A DNA stretch of 64,000 nucleotides, from contig NZ_LWKZ01000025.1 of the NCBI RefSeq assembly GCF_001905005.1, positions 496,001-560,000 of the forward strand. Reading direction: 5' to 3'. Both the position numbers and the translations under genes were made by a program. Position 1 is the first letter of the stretch, and the number at the start of each line of letters is the position of its first letter. The notes below the pieces were generated by a model. That model did not search any database and was not told the origin of the DNA. It saw nothing but the letters and a program-made list of their open reading frames with translations. The DNA is from Streptomyces sp. CB02923. Its GTDB lineage: Bacteria; Actinomycetota; Actinomycetes; Streptomycetales; Streptomycetaceae. Below are positions 44,189-51,016 of the stretch, piece after piece.

Positions 44189-44752
44189 ATGGGACACCCG
44201 CACATTGCGCTGATCGGCCGTGCCCGCTCCGGCAAGGACACTTTGGCCGCCCGGCTGGTGAACGCTCACCGCTACACCCGAATCGCTTTCGCCGACCCGC
44301 TCAAAGACATGTGCCTGAGCGTTGACCCGATCGTTGCCTATGAGCCGTCCGGCTACGGCCCCCTGCCAACCCGGCTGAGTGCCGTAGTGCAGCGCTACGG
44401 CTGGGAGCGGGCTAAAGACCGCTTCCCCGAAGTGCGGCGCACCCTTCAGAAGGCCGGTCAGGCCGTGCGTGACGGGGATGCCGGGCACTGGCTCAGTCTC
44501 GCGCTGGACAAGGTTGTTGTGGCGGACACGTGGCGCCTGCCCGTGGTCATCAGTGATTGTCGGTATCCGAACGAAGCGGAAGCGCTCAAGGCTCGCGGAT
44601 TCCGACTGGTGCGCGTACTGCGCCCGGACGTGAACGGCAGCGGCGCTGCCCATGAGAGCGAGACGGCGCTAGACGGCTACCCCGCCGACGTGAACGTCGC
44701 CAACGTCGGGACGGTCGCCGAACTCAACTCCCTTGCAGATGCGCTGATCTGA
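44189..44752 (+). CDS. Deoxynucleoside monophosphate kinase-like protein
   Basis: A 187-residue P-loop kinase: Walker A is GRARSGKDT (residues ~10-18), followed by AFADPLKDMCLSVDP, the DPLK/substrate-binding text typical of phage dNMP kinases, WRLPVVISDCRYPNEAEALKARGFRLVRVLRP and a short tail. It would phosphorylate dNMPs to supply replication. It opens the early-gene arm under a CAACC-TGCGCTC motif and ends at a strong terminator. Confidence 0.8.
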   Translation: MGHPHIALIGRARSGKDTLAARLVNAHRYTRIAFADPLKDMCLSVDPIVAYEPSGYGPLPTRLSAVVQRYGWERAKDRFPEVRRTLQKAGQAVRDGDAGHWLSLALDKVVVADTWRLPVVISDCRYPNEAEALKARGFRLVRVLRPDVNGSGAAHESETALDGYPADVNVANVGTVAELNSLADALI

Positions 44753-44784
44753 TCAGAAGTCACGTGCGTCACACGAACAAAAAC

Positions 44785-44820
44785 ACCCCCCACCTGCCTT
44801 GCCGCAGGTGGGGGGCTTTT
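44785..44820 (+). terminator. Strong intrinsic terminator after the kinase gene
   Basis: A 12-bp stem (CCCCCCACCTGC with its complement) around a six-base loop followed by CTTTT. Confidence 0.92.
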
Positions 44821-44834
44821 CTGTGCCCGGGGAG

Positions 44835-44856
44835 CAGTACCTCACGTGAGGTACTG
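44835..44856. repeat. 22-bp palindrome, copy 9
   Basis: It follows the terminator at 44785-44820 and lies 84 bp before the next GTG start. Confidence 0.95.
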
Positions 44857-44940
44857 CCTTGTGCGCGCGCTCGCGCGTGTGTAATGTCAGCCCCCTCAAG
44901 GCGCCGCAGCGGGCGGCGCCGAAGGGGAGGGAACCGCTCA

Positions 44941-46809
44941 GTGAGTGCCGACGTGAAGCGCTATCAGATTTCGCTCACTGGGATGACTGTGGATTACCTG
45001 GCAGGCACCTCGTGTATGCAGGGAGACGAGGAGCCCAAGGTTCGGGCGGAGCTTTCTGCGCTGCGCCGGTGGAAGAACGGCACTGAGGCGGGCAAGGTGT
45101 CGTTCGAGACGCTGGCGTGGCTGGTGGAGTACCTGCACACGTGGACCGAAGCGGCGGACAATCGCGAGACCCCCGGCGAAGAGCGCGCGGCAGCGGCGGC
45201 ATTCAAGAAGATCAGCGCCATTTATGAGAAGGCCAAGGAAGAGGGCGGGGACGTGACGGACAGCAAGACTGAGACTGCGCCGTTCAAGGTCAAGGACGTT
45301 CGCGGGGACATCCGGATTGGAGCTACGCACAGCGGGGGAACGCCCCACGCCCTCAAGGAAGTTGACGCCAACGGGCGGAACGTTCCCTACTGCCCGACGC
45401 GCACTAAGGACCCCATCCGTTCATGGGGGCCCGCCCACGAGGTGAACGGGAAACTGGACCTGTGCGTCAAGTGCGCGAAGGTCGTTCCCACCGGCGCCGT
45501 GACCGTTACCGAAGAAGAGATTGCGATTCCCGGTCTCGGTCGTACAGCCACCAAGACCATCATCACTCCTGTAGACGGCACCACCGAAGAGAAGGCGGAA
45601 GAGCCCATGGCAGCCCCAGCAAAGAAGACGGCCGCGAAGAAGACGGCCGCGAAGAAGACGGCCAGCAGTGACGGCCCGAAGGTGATGGAGGAGGAGACGC
45701 AGAAGGCGGCAGCCGACGAAATCCGCGCGGACATCGAGCGCCTGTCGTCGCTCACTGCTGAGGGCAAGGAAGATGCCGTCAAGGAGCTGGCGGAGGAGAT
45801 CACCAAGAAGACCAACGCCATTACCGGATCGGGTGCGGCTGCCGTAAAGGCGAAGCTCCGCGCCGACAAGGAGAAGGCCGTGAAGGACGCTCAGGCGGCC
45901 AAGAAGACGGCGGCCAAGAAGCCCAGCACCGAGGTTGCCAATCTGGCTACTAAGGACTTCATGAAGGCGGAAGGCGTCCCGGAACTGATCAAGGTCAGTG
46001 CCGATCTGGTCAAGGACATTGCAGCCAACGAGTTCAACGGCGCCTACCGTCTGAGCGAACACCTTCTCGGTATGCGGCTCGCGATCGTGGACGAGGATGG
46101 GGACCCGAACCTCAAGGGCAATGCCCAGCAGTCCCGCAGCGCTGCCGAGAAGATGTGGAACAGCGTCTTGGATGAGCTTCCCCCGAAGGGGGAGAACGAA
46201 GACGCTGACGTGATCCGGGATTCCATCGGCCAGGTCAAGAAGCAGCAGCGCAACGCCATGCAAGACGTGCTTGTGAACTACGTGCGTTGGCTGGACACGG
46301 AGACTCCGAAGGACGAGGAAGAGGCGGCGAAGCTGGCCAAGGAGCGCGGCCGGTTCAAGAACGCCCTTGAGATGTTCCCGGAGGGTCACGAAATCGAGGT
46401 TGAACAGGACGGCAAGCCCGTCCGTCGTCCGATCCTGTGGTCTGAGCGCGTCTACGACTACTACGACGCGAAGGGAAAGACCTTTGCCAAGTCGCGTATG
46501 ACGCGCGCCGAAGAGGCTTCTCAGCGCCGCGCCCTCAACGCCGGGCGTCGTAAAGAGATTGCGGCGGCCGTCGAGGCCGGGGAGATCAGCGAAGAAGAGG
46601 CACAGGAGACGCTGAACCCTGGCGTTCATGAGAAGACCCCCGGCGAGAAGCGCGCCACCTGGGTGGAGAAGACGCAAAACGCGTGGGCGGCGCACGCCAA
46701 GGAGATTGCCAAGTTGGAGTCTGAAGAGGAGCGCGAAGAAGCCTTTGAGGTTTTGGCGGCCATGATTCCTGAACTGCGCAAGGCGCTCAAGAAGGTACGC
46801 GACGCGTAG
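44941..46809 (+). CDS. Large Lys/Ala/Glu-rich early protein with histone-like repeats, unknown function
   Basis: A 622-residue, highly charged protein. The N-terminal ~100 residues look globular (VKRYQISLTGMTVDYLAGTS ... FETLAWLVEYLHTW). A Cys-containing segment follows (CPTRTKDPIRSWGP ... LDLCVKCAKV), then APAKKTAAKKTAAKKTAS, a histone-H1/HupS-like basic repeat, and later AAKKTAAKKPS. The last 330 residues are helical with many EE/KK runs. It may bind DNA; that is inferred from the basic repeats only. GTG 44941 is chosen; an internal ATG at 45606 could give a second product. Confidence 0.75.
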   Translation: MSADVKRYQISLTGMTVDYLAGTSCMQGDEEPKVRAELSALRRWKNGTEAGKVSFETLAWLVEYLHTWTEAADNRETPGEERAAAAAFKKISAIYEKAKEEGGDVTDSKTETAPFKVKDVRGDIRIGATHSGGTPHALKEVDANGRNVPYCPTRTKDPIRSWGPAHEVNGKLDLCVKCAKVVPTGAVTVTEEEIAIPGLGRTATKTIITPVDGTTEEKAEEPMAAPAKKTAAKKTAAKKTASSDGPKVMEEETQKAAADEIRADIERLSSLTAEGKEDAVKELAEEITKKTNAITGSGAAAVKAKLRADKEKAVKDAQAAKKTAAKKPSTEVANLATKDFMKAEGVPELIKVSADLVKDIAANEFNGAYRLSEHLLGMRLAIVDEDGDPNLKGNAQQSRSAAEKMWNSVLDELPPKGENEDADVIRDSIGQVKKQQRNAMQDVLVNYVRWLDTETPKDEEEAAKLAKERGRFKNALEMFPEGHEIEVEQDGKPVRRPILWSERVYDYYDAKGKTFAKSRMTRAEEASQRRALNAGRRKEIAAAVEAGEISEEEAQETLNPGVHEKTPGEKRATWVEKTQNAWAAHAKEIAKLESEEEREEAFEVLAAMIPELRKALKKVRDA

Positions 46810-46827
46810 CCGACTGCACGCCCGCAC

Positions 46828-46870
46828 GGAAGCCCCTGGAACCCATAGCGCGGGGCCGGGGGCTTCCTTG
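46828..46870 (+). terminator. Terminator after the Lys-rich gene
   Basis: GGAAGCCCC pairs with GGGGCTTCC across a 22-base GC-rich loop, followed by TTG. Confidence 0.7.
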
Positions 46871-46878
46871 CTCAAGGG

Positions 46879-46900
46879 CAGTACCTCACGTGAGGTACTG
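46879..46900. repeat. 22-bp palindrome, copy 10
   Basis: It directly follows the terminator and ends 22 bp before the next ATG. Confidence 0.95.
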
Positions 46901-46922
46901 CCCCCATTCGGAAGGGGTCGGC

Positions 46923-47126
46923 ATGGAGCTGACAGACAGCGGCGGCCAACAACCGCTGCACACATTCTCTGTCGTGCTGACGGAGGAGGACTTTGGGCGA
47001 CTTCACTTGATGGCCGCCGTACGGGCGGAGAGCGTGACGGCCGAACAGTGCGCGGCGTGGGAACGCATTTCTGAGGCGCTGACGGTGGCGCTGGACAAGG
47101 GTGAACGATTCGGAGGGGAAGCATGA
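46923..47126 (+). CDS. Small hypothetical phage protein
   Basis: A 67-residue acidic protein (MELTDSGGQQPLHTFSVVLTEEDFGRLHLMAAVRAESVTAEQC), probably helical. No motif recognised. GGGGTCGGC precedes the ATG, and its stop overlaps the next ATG (ATGA), so it is co-translated with the Cys-rich protein downstream. Confidence 0.65.
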   Translation: MELTDSGGQQPLHTFSVVLTEEDFGRLHLMAAVRAESVTAEQCAAWERISEALTVALDKGERFGGEA

Positions 47127-47413
47127 CCGGTGAGATGTTGGGGATCATGACGTGCGCCCAGTGCAAGGACAGGTTCATGGGGTGCCCGGAGTGCGTCAAC
47201 GCCATCCGCATTGATCCGGCGACGGGGTTACCTCCCGACGTGATCGTTGTAGATGGTGAGGTGCACCGCAATCCCAATCCGGACCCGGAAGCCGTGCGGC
47301 GGACCGTCACGCGGCCCGTGTGTGATGACTGCGTGGCCCAGCACATCACGGGTGCCACGGAGCTTGCCGCCGACCGGCACGAGCGGCACCGGAGGATGAT
47401 GCAAGGCGAGTGA
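47123..47413 (+). CDS. Small Cys-rich (zinc-binding) phage protein
   Basis: A 96-residue protein with CAQC, CPEC and CDDC pairs (MTCAQCKDRFMGCPECVN ... VTRPVCDDCVAQH), likely holding one or two zinc ions. Function unknown. It overlaps its upstream neighbour and precedes another small gene by 42 bp. Confidence 0.7.
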   Translation: MTGEMLGIMTCAQCKDRFMGCPECVNAIRIDPATGLPPDVIVVDGEVHRNPNPDPEAVRRTVTRPVCDDCVAQHITGATELAADRHERHRRMMQGE

Positions 47414-47455
47414 ACGGGGCGGATTCGGATACGCCTGATGAGCGAGGGGAACTCA

Positions 47456-47704
47456 ATGCCCAAGGAAGCCCGTACAGCGCGTCTTGCGACAATCAGGGCA
47501 GGCGTGAGTAAGGCAACCAGCAATGTGGACACGGTGGTGATCAGGTCGTACGTCAATGACCGCAAGGACTACGATCGGCCGATTGATATTGAGCTGACCA
47601 GCAAAGGGGCTCGTGACGTGGCTGCCCAGCTAATCCGTGAGGCGGAGTGCGCCGAGCGGGCGGTAGCGGAAGCACGCGCAAGGAAGAACCAGCAAGCCCC
47701 CTAG
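47456..47704 (+). CDS. Small hypothetical phage protein
   Basis: An 82-residue basic protein (MPKEARTARLATIRAGVSKATSNVDTVVIRSYVNDRKDYDRPIDIELTSKGARDVAAQLIREAECAERAV). The frame starts at ATG 47438, but GAGGGGAA just before ATG 47456 supports the inner start. No motif recognised. A terminator follows. Confidence 0.6.
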   Translation: MPKEARTARLATIRAGVSKATSNVDTVVIRSYVNDRKDYDRPIDIELTSKGARDVAAQLIREAECAERAVAEARARKNQQAP

Positions 47705-47723
47705 GCCCGCCTGAGCGCCTGCC

Positions 47724-47758
47724 AGCCCCGTTCGGCCCCCGTGGCCGGGCGGGGCTTT
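47724..47758 (+). terminator. Terminator with CCCGTTCGG-type stem
   Basis: AGCCCCGTTCGG pairs with a CCGGGCGGGGCT arm and is followed by TTTCC. The stem belongs to the same hairpin family as 55605-55640. Confidence 0.75.
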
Positions 47759-47802
47759 CCCATGCCCTCAGGCGGCCGTACAGGGCCCTGCCTGAGGCTC
47801 AG

Positions 47803-47821
47803 GCAACCGGTGCGCTCCCCC
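47803..47821 (+). promoter_or_regulatory. Phage motif CAACCnnTGCGCTC, copy 5
   Basis: GCAACCGGTGCGCTCCCCC followed by the inverted repeat CCTAGGTGA/TCACCTAGG, 35 bp before the nuclease GTG. Confidence 0.5.
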
Positions 47822-47856
47822 CTAGGTGACAGATCACCTAGGCGAAGGGGGCACGC

Positions 47857-48696
47857 GTGGGACGCGTACGCACCATTCAGCGCGGCGGCAGCCGTTTCTA
47901 CATCCACCCGGACCGGCCGGAGACCAAGGCGCCCGGGGTAACGTCCATCATCAGCATGGGCCCAAAGCCGTTCCTGCCGTTCTGGTACGCCCGCATGACG
48001 GCCGAACTCGCCGTTGACTCCCTGCCGTTCGTGGCACAGATGGCGGAGCGGGACCGACAGGGGGCGGTCGACTACCTCAAGGGTGCCGCCCGTCGGTACA
48101 CGAAGATCCGTGCCGACGTAGGCAGCAACGCGCACGACCTGTTCGAGCGCATGATCCGGGGTGAGCACGTCGGCGCTGTCCACCCGGACCTAGGGCCCTA
48201 CCGCATCCACTTCGCCGACTTCCTGACAGCCGTGAACCCGGAGCTTGTCCGGGCGGAAGATGTCGCGTGGTCGGACGAGTACGAGTACGCCGGATCGTTC
48301 GACGCCGTACTCCGCGTGTGGCTGGACGAGGACGGCAAGCCGACCCCGGACCGGTCCGGGGCGCCGCATCTGCTGATTGCCGATTGGAAGACGAGCAAGG
48401 CCACCTACCCGGACGTGGCGCTACAGATGAGCGCCTACGCCAACGCGGACCGGATCATTGCGCCGGACGGCACCAGCGAGCCCATGCCCGACTTCGACGG
48501 CGCGGCGGTACTGCACATCACGCCGGACGGCTGGTCTTTCAAGCCCGTCAACATCAGTGCACACGTCTTCTCGTTCTTCCTCGCGCTCCGGCGCGTCTTC
48601 ACCTGGGACCGCGATGTGTCCAAGACGGTCATTGGCCGCGCCATCGCGAAGAGCGCCGGGGGCATCGTGACCGGGACTCAGCGCCGCGCCAAGTAG
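47857..48696 (+). CDS. PD-(D/E)XK nuclease, Cas4/RecB-like phage exonuclease
   Basis: A 279-residue protein with the RecB-type nuclease core: VGSNAHDLFERMIRGE (His), AGSFDAVLRVWLDEDG (Asp), PHLLIADWKTSKATYPDVALQMSAYANAD (D-x-K and the QxxxY motif). It probably processes DNA ends for recombination or replication with the annealing/directionality protein downstream. GTG 47857 has GAAGGGG upstream. A terminator and a CAACC-TGCGCTC motif precede it, so it starts its own unit. Confidence 0.82.
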   Translation: MGRVRTIQRGGSRFYIHPDRPETKAPGVTSIISMGPKPFLPFWYARMTAELAVDSLPFVAQMAERDRQGAVDYLKGAARRYTKIRADVGSNAHDLFERMIRGEHVGAVHPDLGPYRIHFADFLTAVNPELVRAEDVAWSDEYEYAGSFDAVLRVWLDEDGKPTPDRSGAPHLLIADWKTSKATYPDVALQMSAYANADRIIAPDGTSEPMPDFDGAAVLHITPDGWSFKPVNISAHVFSFFLALRRVFTWDRDVSKTVIGRAIAKSAGGIVTGTQRRAK

Positions 48697-48700
48697 CCGA

Positions 48701-48719
48701 GCAACCCTCGCGCTCTAGG
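48701..48719 (+). promoter_or_regulatory. Phage motif CAACCnnTGCGCTC, copy 6
   Basis: GCAACCCTCGCGCTCTAGG, 30 bp before palindrome copy 11 and 115 bp before the gp3-like gene. Confidence 0.45.
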
Positions 48720-48749
48720 TCAAGCAGGGGCGGGCCGAAGGCGGATGGG

Positions 48750-48771
48750 CAGTACCTCACGTGAGGTACTG
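48750..48771. repeat. 22-bp palindrome, copy 11
   Basis: It lies between a CAACC-TGCGCTC motif and the gp3-like gene, 53 bp after the nuclease stop. Confidence 0.95.
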
Positions 48772-48834
48772 CCAGCGAATCCCCTTCCGCCCGCCCCTCT
48801 CCAAACCCCCTTACACAGCAGGAGAGTTACGCGT

Positions 48835-49545
48835 ATGGCGCTGACCATCTTTGACACCGACCCCAACGCCAAGCCCAAGCCGAAGCAGACGTTCGCCGAC
48901 GACACTGTTGGGCGCTTTCACTCCGGCCATCAGATCGACGGCCAGCCGGAAGTTCTTTCGGAGTGGCGCATCTCCACAGGTGACCCCATGGTGGCGAAGG
49001 CGGTCGCCGAACTGTTCGGCGGCACGCCTGTTGAGACCGATTCGACGGCCGAGAACTTCATTGACGTGTTCACCAGCCGGGAATCCGTCCCGGTCGTACT
49101 GGACGGCCCGGGGGCCATCCACGCGGACATGAAGCTCTGGAACAGGAACAAGCTGGTCCACCACTGTGACGGTTCCGTGTTCCTCTCGCCGGATGAGCGC
49201 AAGGGCACGCCGTGTGCCTGCCCGGAGCTGTTCGCGGAGCGCAAGCAGGCGGCCAAGGATCTTATGGGTCCGTCTCCGTCCATCACGGTCACGTTCCGGC
49301 TGGCGGATGACCTGGAGTTGGGCAAGTTCAAGTTCCAGACGTCCAGTTGGGTCATGGCGAGCGTGCTGCACGAGTACGAAAACGACCTTGAGGACACCAA
49401 TGGTCCCGCGCTGTGTGATCTCTCTCTGGAACTGGTGGAGTTCACCATCAAGAAGGGCAAGAACAAGGGGCTGAACGTCTCCTATTACAAGCCCGTCGTG
49501 AAGGTGCTCAAGGCGTACAGCGACGCCATCGCGGAAGAGCGGTAA
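48835..49545 (+). CDS. phiC31 gp3-like protein, probable recombination directionality factor
   Basis: A 236-residue protein: MALTIFDTDPNAKPKPKQTFADDTVGRFHSG, LSEWRISTGDPMVAKAVAELFGG, DMKLWNRNKLVHHCDGS and KGTPCACPELFAERKQAAKDLMGPSPSITVTFRLADDLELGKFKFQTSSW. The R-x-x-TG...A.A.LFGG, HHCDG and CxCP segments are what I associate with the Gp3-like directionality-factor family that turns serine integrases toward excision. If so, it would control prophage excision with Int (23701). AGGAGAG precedes the ATG. The family call is from memory of motifs. Confidence 0.65.
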   Translation: MALTIFDTDPNAKPKPKQTFADDTVGRFHSGHQIDGQPEVLSEWRISTGDPMVAKAVAELFGGTPVETDSTAENFIDVFTSRESVPVVLDGPGAIHADMKLWNRNKLVHHCDGSVFLSPDERKGTPCACPELFAERKQAAKDLMGPSPSITVTFRLADDLELGKFKFQTSSWVMASVLHEYENDLEDTNGPALCDLSLELVEFTIKKGKNKGLNVSYYKPVVKVLKAYSDAIAEER

Positions 49546-49550
49546 GCCCC

Positions 49551-49727
49551 GTGGCGAAGCTTGATCAGAGCACGCCGTACGACTGGGCACGAGCCCTCAA
49601 GGGGGCGGCTGACGACAACGTTGCGTCGCCCCTTTGGGAGTTCCCGCCGCAGGCGCGCAAGGCGGTCATTCACGAACGACGGCGCCGCTTCGGCGTCGAT
49701 GACGACGAGGGGTATGAGGTTGTCTAA
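49551..49727 (+). CDS. Small hypothetical phage protein (58 aa)
   Basis: GTG 49551, five bases after the gp3-like stop, opens a frame reading VAKLDQSTPYDWARALKGAAD, then SPLWEFPPQARKAVIHERRRRFGVDDDEGYEVV. The compact, charged composition and tight spacing make it a real gene although short. It overlaps the next gene by 14 bp. No function is recognised. Confidence 0.6.
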   Translation: MAKLDQSTPYDWARALKGAADDNVASPLWEFPPQARKAVIHERRRRFGVDDDEGYEVV

Positions 49728-49998
49728 GCGGGGCGTGGTCACGGACTACGCGGGGGAAGAGATCTACCCCGGAGATCTGATCAACTACGCGGCCCGGCAG
49801 GGGAACCGGGTGCGCGTCTCGGACGCCATCGTGCAGAAGGTGACGGCCGTTCTTGAGGGCGGCAGGCTCCGGCCCATGCTCAAGGTTCAGCCGACCGGTA
49901 CGGAGTCGGGCTTCACGAAGCGCCGCACCATGCGGGCGGAGTGGATCAGTGCGGAGCACGCGCGGCTGATCATGGCCGACGCGGCCACCCGCGACTAG
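49714..49998 (+). CDS. Small hypothetical phage protein
   Basis: A 94-residue protein (MRLSKRGVVTDYAGEEIYPGDLINYAARQGNRVRVSDAIVQKVTAVLEGGRLRPMLKVQPTG), beta-rich with an SH3-like look. ATG 49714 has GACGAGGGG upstream. A strong terminator follows 9 bp after the stop. Function unknown. Confidence 0.6.
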   Translation: MRLSKRGVVTDYAGEEIYPGDLINYAARQGNRVRVSDAIVQKVTAVLEGGRLRPMLKVQPTGTESGFTKRRTMRAEWISAEHARLIMADAATRD

Positions 49999-50006
49999 CA
50001 GCAGGC

Positions 50007-50046
50007 AAAGGGCCGGACAGTTCCCACGCGGACTGTCCGGCCCTTT
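50007..50046 (+). terminator. Strong intrinsic terminator
   Basis: AAAGGGCCGGACAGT pairs perfectly with ACTGTCCGGCCCTTT around a ten-base loop. Confidence 0.9.
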
Positions 50047-50055
50047 CGCGTGCCG

Positions 50056-50077
50056 CAGTACCTCACGTGAGGTACTG
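50056..50077. repeat. 22-bp palindrome, copy 12
   Basis: Here the flanks are CCG...CGG, so the palindrome extends to 28 bp with different outer bases. It follows a terminator and ends 13 bp before the next ATG. Confidence 0.95.
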
Positions 50078-50090
50078 CGGAAGGGGAGAC

Positions 50091-50267
50091 ATGGAACGAA
50101 GAGTGACGGCCCAAACGGCCCCTGCGCTGGGGGACTTGAGGCAGCTAGGGGAGGGGGACACGCTCTGGCTTGAGCCGGGCGCGTGGAACCGGCACGACTG
50201 GGGACGGTACGTCCACGTGATCGCTGACACGGTGGCACGCGGGGCTGACGTGAGGTGGTCGCGGTGA
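50091..50267 (+). CDS. Small hypothetical phage protein (58 aa)
   Basis: GGGGAGAC precedes ATG 50091. The product reads MERRVTAQTAPALGDLRQLG, then EGDTLWLEPGAWNRHDWGRYVHVIADTVARGADVRWSR. Its stop overlaps the next GTG (GTGA). No function recognised. Confidence 0.55.
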   Translation: MERRVTAQTAPALGDLRQLGEGDTLWLEPGAWNRHDWGRYVHVIADTVARGADVRWSR

Positions 50268-50377
50268 CGGCGGGTGAGCCGTTCGCGGTCGCGCTGGCGT
50301 GCGCGGTCATGGGCACCGCTCTGGGCTTGGTCGTGCTCCTCCTGGCGCTCGTTGTGTGGTGGTGCCGACGTGGCTAA
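50264..50377 (+). CDS. Tiny single-pass membrane protein (37 aa)
   Basis: GTG 50264 overlaps the upstream stop and gives MTAGEPFAVALACAVMGTAL, then GLVVLLLALVVWWCRRG, an almost wholly hydrophobic helix with a positive end. Its stop overlaps the following GTG at 50370. The coupling on both sides supports a real gene. Possible membrane anchor or lysis/superinfection factor; unproven. Confidence 0.5.
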   Translation: MTAGEPFAVALACAVMGTALGLVVLLLALVVWWCRRG

Positions 50378-50882
50378 CCCCAACAAGGCCAAGGGCACTC
50401 AGTGGGAGTCGGACGTACGCGACTACCTCAACAAGGAGCTGGGCCAGGTGGACGAGTACGGCAAGCTCCTGGACCCGTTCGACGCGCACAACGTAAGGCG
50501 CCCGGCCCAGGAAGGGGCGGCAGATGTCGGCGACGTGCACGCGGTGCCCTTCGTGCTGGAATGCAAGAACGTCAAGAGCCCCGCCGTGCCAACGTTCCTG
50601 CGGCAAGCCGAAGTCGAGGCACGGCACGCAGGCTTTCCGTACGGCGTGGCCGTGGTCAAGGTGCCCCGGGCCAACGTCCGGCGGGGCCGGGTACACGTCA
50701 GCGTCCGCACGTGGACGCGGGTGCGTCACGCACTCGGCTTGCCGTCGCAGGCGTTCGCCGACCGGTACGGATTCACGGTCTCCCTGCGGGGGCTGGACAC
50801 CGGCAAGTGGTACCTGACCACAGACCTTGAACACTTCCGTCTGCTCCTGGCCGACGTGCGCGCCCAACATTACGCACAGTGA
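50370..50882 (+). CDS. Holliday-junction-resolvase-like PD-(D/E)XK nuclease
   Basis: A 170-residue protein: ANPNKAKGTQWESDVRDYLNKELG, then ADVGDVHAVPFVLECKNVKSPAVPTFLRQAEVEARHAG. The GD...ECKN pattern is the PD-(D/E)XK metal site of archaeal-type Hjc and phage resolvases. It would resolve branched DNA before packaging. The GTG start overlaps the tiny membrane gene. Confidence 0.72.
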   Translation: MANPNKAKGTQWESDVRDYLNKELGQVDEYGKLLDPFDAHNVRRPAQEGAADVGDVHAVPFVLECKNVKSPAVPTFLRQAEVEARHAGFPYGVAVVKVPRANVRRGRVHVSVRTWTRVRHALGLPSQAFADRYGFTVSLRGLDTGKWYLTTDLEHFRLLLADVRAQHYAQ

Positions 50883-50893
50883 GATTTGACCTC

Positions 50894-50929
50894 ATGCCGG
50901 CATCGGAATTCAGGGTTGAAAACGGACAT
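50894..50929 (-). repeat. 36-bp inverted repeat, right copy
   Basis: It matches the reverse complement of 43850-43885 at 35 of 36 bases. The minus strand frame from 50929 to 50870 would encode MSVFNPEFRCRHEVKSHCA, without a clear ribosome-binding site. Confidence 0.85.
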
Positions 50930-50948
50930 GCCGGGCTTCGCGGGGTCG

Positions 50949-50962
50949 ACTCAGCGTAACGA
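50949..50962 (+). repeat. ACTCAGCGTAACGA element, copy 1
   Basis: This 14-mer recurs at 58268-58281. Both copies are preceded by GGGGTCGA and by an ATGCCGGCAT palindrome within 60 bp. Confidence 0.6.
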
Positions 50963-50972
50963 CCGTAGGCAG

Positions 50973-50990
50973 GCAACCACTGCGCTCCCC
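50973..50990 (+). promoter_or_regulatory. Phage motif CAACCnnTGCGCTC, copy 7
   Basis: GCAACCACTGCGCTCCCC, 26 bp before the primase start; its GCGCTCCC can pair with GGGAGCGC, which holds the primase ribosome-binding site. Confidence 0.5.
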
Positions 50991-51016
50991 AGGTGAGTAA
51001 CCAAGGGAGCGCACAC

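Noticed and set aside
45421..47565. 714-codon minus-strand frame in the early region
   Set aside because: Opposite the Lys-rich gene and several coupled small genes; it even reads through a palindrome and two terminators, with no recognisable domain.
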